From contig DATKRZ010000080.1 in the NCBI GenBank assembly GCA_035531955.1, positions 1 through 30,281 on the forward strand: DNA of 30,281 nt, read 5' to 3'. This document shows positions 28,283 through 30,281 of this stretch, piece after piece; position 1 is the stretch's first letter; each line of letters begins with the position of its first letter. Below the pieces are notes generated by a model. That model was not told the DNA's origin and did not search any database. It saw only the letters and a program-made list of their open reading frames with translations. Made by a program: the position numbers and the translations under genes. This DNA comes from Bog-756 sp035531955. Its GTDB lineage: Bacteria > Actinomycetota > Acidimicrobiia > Acidimicrobiales > RAAP-2.

Positions 28283-29470
28283 GTGATCATCGTGCCCACC
28301 TTCAGGGAAATGCTGGCCCAGGCCAAGGCGGCCATCCGGGAGGTCGACCCTGCCGGGGCCGAACGGGAGATCGCGGGCGGCGACGCGGTCGTCCTCGATG
28401 TGCGGGAGCCCGACGAGTACGAGCAGGGCGCGCTCACCGGGGCACTGCACATCCCGCGGGGCACCCTCGAGACGTCGGTCGAGGGCCGGATCCCCGACAA
28501 GTCGAGCCACGTGATCATCTACTGCGCCGCCGGCACCCGCTCCGCCTTCGCGGCGAAGACGCTCCAGGAGCTGGGCTACAGCGATGTGGCCTCGGTCATC
28601 GGCGGGTTCAACCGCTGGAAGGACGAAGGACGGGAGTGGGCCGCCCCCCGGTCGCTGAGCCCGGAACAGCGCAATCGCTACCAGCGGCACCTGCTGCTTC
28701 CCGAGGTCGGAGAGGCAGGACAGCTCGAGCTCCTCGATTCGAAGGCGTTGCTGCTGGGTGCGGGGGGCCTCGGCTCTCCGGCCGCCCTCTATCTGGCCGC
28801 CGCCGGGGTGGGCACGCTCGGGATCATCGACATGGATGTGGTCGACGCCTCCAACCTGCAACGCCAGATCCTCCACAACACGGATCGGATCGGCGAGCGG
28901 AAGGTCGACTCGGCCAAGAAGACGCTCACCCTGGTCAACCCCGACGTCAACGTCGTGACCTACGACGTGCGCCTGGGGGCCGACAACCTCCTCGACATCA
29001 TCGACGGCTATGACGTCATCGTCGACGGCACCGACAATTTCCCCACCCGGTACCTGGTCAACGATGCCTCGCTGGTGAAGCGGATCCCCGTCGTGCACGG
29101 GTCGATCTTCCGGTTCGAGGGACAGGCCACCGTGTTCAACCCCTTCGTGGGCCCCTGCTACCGGTGCATGATCCCCGAGCCCCCGCCGTCAGAGCTGGCC
29201 CCCAGCTGCTCCGAGGCCGGAGTGCTCGGGGTGCTGCCGGGCATCATCGGCTCGATCCAGGCCATGGAAGCGGTCAAGGTACTGCTGGGGATCGGTGAGA
29301 CGCTGCAGGGACGCCTGCTGGCCTATGACGCGCTCGAGGAGAGCTTCCGGACATTCAAGGTCCACCGCGACCCGCAGTGCCCGGCATGCGGGCCCGATGC
29401 CGGTGAGATCGTCATCGCCGAGTACGACGAGCTGTGCATGCCCCACCCTGCGCAACCTCCGGCCGCCTGA
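28283..29470 (+). CDS. moeB: Rhodanese-ThiF/MoeB sulfur-carrier adenylyltransferase
   Basis: The 395-residue protein joins an N-terminal rhodanese (about 20-122, active C81 in YCAAGTRS) to an E1-like MoeB/ThiF domain (about 125-395). The latter has the ATP loop LLLGAGGLGSPA (157-168), R194 in NLQRQILH, D251 in DGTDNF, zinc pairs C292/C295 (CYRC) and C366/C369 (CPAC), and the crossover region SCSEAGVLGVLPG with C309. It would adenylate the C-terminal Gly of a small sulfur carrier (MoaD, ThiS or CysO) and hand it persulfide sulfur. Actinobacterial MoeZ normally has the rhodanese at the C-terminus; this reversed order occurs in another MoeB subgroup. The GTG at 28283 has AAGGA upstream. Confidence 0.92.
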   Translation: MIIVPTFREMLAQAKAAIREVDPAGAEREIAGGDAVVLDVREPDEYEQGALTGALHIPRGTLETSVEGRIPDKSSHVIIYCAAGTRSAFAAKTLQELGYSDVASVIGGFNRWKDEGREWAAPRSLSPEQRNRYQRHLLLPEVGEAGQLELLDSKALLLGAGGLGSPAALYLAAAGVGTLGIIDMDVVDASNLQRQILHNTDRIGERKVDSAKKTLTLVNPDVNVVTYDVRLGADNLLDIIDGYDVIVDGTDNFPTRYLVNDASLVKRIPVVHGSIFRFEGQATVFNPFVGPCYRCMIPEPPPSELAPSCSEAGVLGVLPGIIGSIQAMEAVKVLLGIGETLQGRLLAYDALEESFRTFKVHRDPQCPACGPDAGEIVIAEYDELCMPHPAQPPAA

Positions 29471-29508
29471 GGAACGCTTTGTCTTCCTCTGGCCGGCGCC
29501 GGACACCG

Positions 29509-29514
29509 TAACCT
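29509..29514 (+). promoter_or_regulatory. Possible -10 element giving leaderless mutase mRNA
   Basis: TAACCT, in the context CCGTAACCTG shared with the SDR promoter at 5398, ends 7 nt before the ATG at 29522. No ribosome binding site is present. Confidence 0.45.
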
Positions 29515-29521
29515 GGGTCCC

Positions 29522-30281
29522 ATGTCCCCGAACGCCGGCTCCCCTGAGCCTGAAAGCAAGCGGTTCACCGACTCGGGTATCGAGATCCGTCCCGTCTACG
29601 GGCCGGAGGATCTCGAGGGTTGGGACTCCGACCGGAGTCTGGGTGCGCCGGGGCGCTATCCCTTCACCCGGGGCATCAGAGGCGACATGTACCGGGGTCG
29701 CCTCTGGACCATGCGCCAGTACGCGGGGTTCGGCACGGCAGAGTCGACCAACGAGCGGTTCAAGTTCCTGTTGGACGCCGGCCAGACCGGTCTGTCGTGT
29801 GCCTTCGACCTGCCGACCCAGATGGGATACGACTCCGACCATCCCCGTGCCGAGGGTGAGGTGGGCAAGGTGGGAGTGGCCATCGACTCGATGGCGGACA
29901 TGCGCCTGCTGCTGGCCGGCCTGCCCCTGGACCAGGTCACTACGTCGATGACCATCAACGCCACGGCCGCCATTCTCCTGCTCTTCTATCAGCTGGTGGC
30001 CGAGGAGAACGGGGTGGATCCGAAGGATCTGGGCGGCACCATCCAGAACGACATCCTGAAGGAGTACGTGGCCAGGGGGACCTATATCTACCCCCCGCGC
30101 TCCTCGATGCGCCTGGTCACGGACACCTTCTCGTACTGTGCGGAGTGCCTTCCCGCCTGGAACACCATCTCCATCTCCGGCTACCACATCCGCGAAGCCG
30201 GGTCGACGGCGGTCCAGGAGATCGCCTTCACCATCGCCAACGGGATCGCCTACGTGGAGGCAGCCCTGGCCGCCGGCCTCG
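29522..30281 (+). CDS. Methylmalonyl-CoA mutase large subunit, 5' part
   Basis: The frame runs 253 residues to the window edge without a stop. It matches the N-terminal TIM barrel of the acyl-CoA mutase large-subunit family: RQYAGFGTAESTNERF, AFDLPTQMGYDSDHP, GTIQNDILKEYVARGTY and SISGYHIREAGSTA. The residues that decide substrate are Y67 and R185, at the positions of Tyr89 and Arg207 in Propionibacterium methylmalonyl-CoA mutase (same spacing of 118); isobutyryl-CoA mutases have Phe and Gln there. It should therefore interconvert methylmalonyl- and succinyl-CoA using adenosylcobalamin. The B12-binding part is outside the window or in a separate subunit. Confidence 0.92.
   Translation, partial: MSPNAGSPEPESKRFTDSGIEIRPVYGPEDLEGWDSDRSLGAPGRYPFTRGIRGDMYRGRLWTMRQYAGFGTAESTNERFKFLLDAGQTGLSCAFDLPTQMGYDSDHPRAEGEVGKVGVAIDSMADMRLLLAGLPLDQVTTSMTINATAAILLLFYQLVAEENGVDPKDLGGTIQNDILKEYVARGTYIYPPRSSMRLVTDTFSYCAECLPAWNTISISGYHIREAGSTAVQEIAFTIANGIAYVEAALAAGL

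Overview
The window is a GC-rich chromosomal segment with dense genes and little intergenic space. Lipoate-dependent dehydrogenase genes, a homodimeric-type AceE, B12-dependent MetH, a PduO-type adenosyltransferase and an acyl-CoA mutase together suggest a high-GC actinobacterium, perhaps of the Acidimicrobiia. That placement is an inference; there is no rRNA or other marker gene here to test it. I saw no tRNA, rRNA, CRISPR array or complete mobile element.

Layout. 1-1073 (-): an AAA-type ATPase gene running off the left edge, preceded by an array of TCTAAA repeats about 10 bp apart. 1131-2009: a decayed stretch of lower apparent GC holding remnants of an HhH-GPD glycosylase, an unidentified frame and a histidine-kinase-like ATPase/DUF4325 protein whose homology begins immediately after the aceE stop codon. 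2010-4760 (-): aceE. 4880-8183 (+): rnhA, an SDR dehydrogenase and a two-gene ABC-2 exporter. 8376-15079 (+): lpd, E2, a fused lipB-lipA, an M24 peptidase and an SDR, closely packed with several overlapping start/stop codons. 15180-19560 (-): a methyltransferase and metH. 19718-23091 (+): pduO, pepA and gpsA. 23194-26549 (-): a conserved hypothetical gene, a frameshifted D-2-hydroxyacid dehydrogenase, an ICMT-like methyltransferase and a nitroreductase. 26724-30281 (+): a Tat-exported phosphoesterase, a rhodanese-ThiF sulfur-carrier activating protein and the 5' part of methylmalonyl-CoA mutase.

Two metabolic themes stand out. First, E1 (AceE), E2, E3 and both enzymes of lipoate attachment lie within about 11 kb, so the window carries a near-complete kit for building and arming a 2-oxoacid dehydrogenase complex. 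LipB and LipA are one polypeptide, the most distinctive gene architecture seen here. Second, cobalamin: MetH uses methylcobalamin, PduO makes adenosylcobalamin, and the mutase at the right edge uses adenosylcobalamin.

Several genes (SDR at 5410, metH, gpsA, mutase) have a TAnnnT hexamer only 6-9 nt before the start codon, which predicts leaderless or nearly leaderless transcripts. Lower-GC, damaged or isolated genes (1-2009, 15180-16040, 24182-25950) look like accessory insertions within a housekeeping backbone. I did not find a convincing new defence or mobile system; the best leads are the LipB-LipA fusion and the repeat-preceded ATPase beside the gene graveyard.
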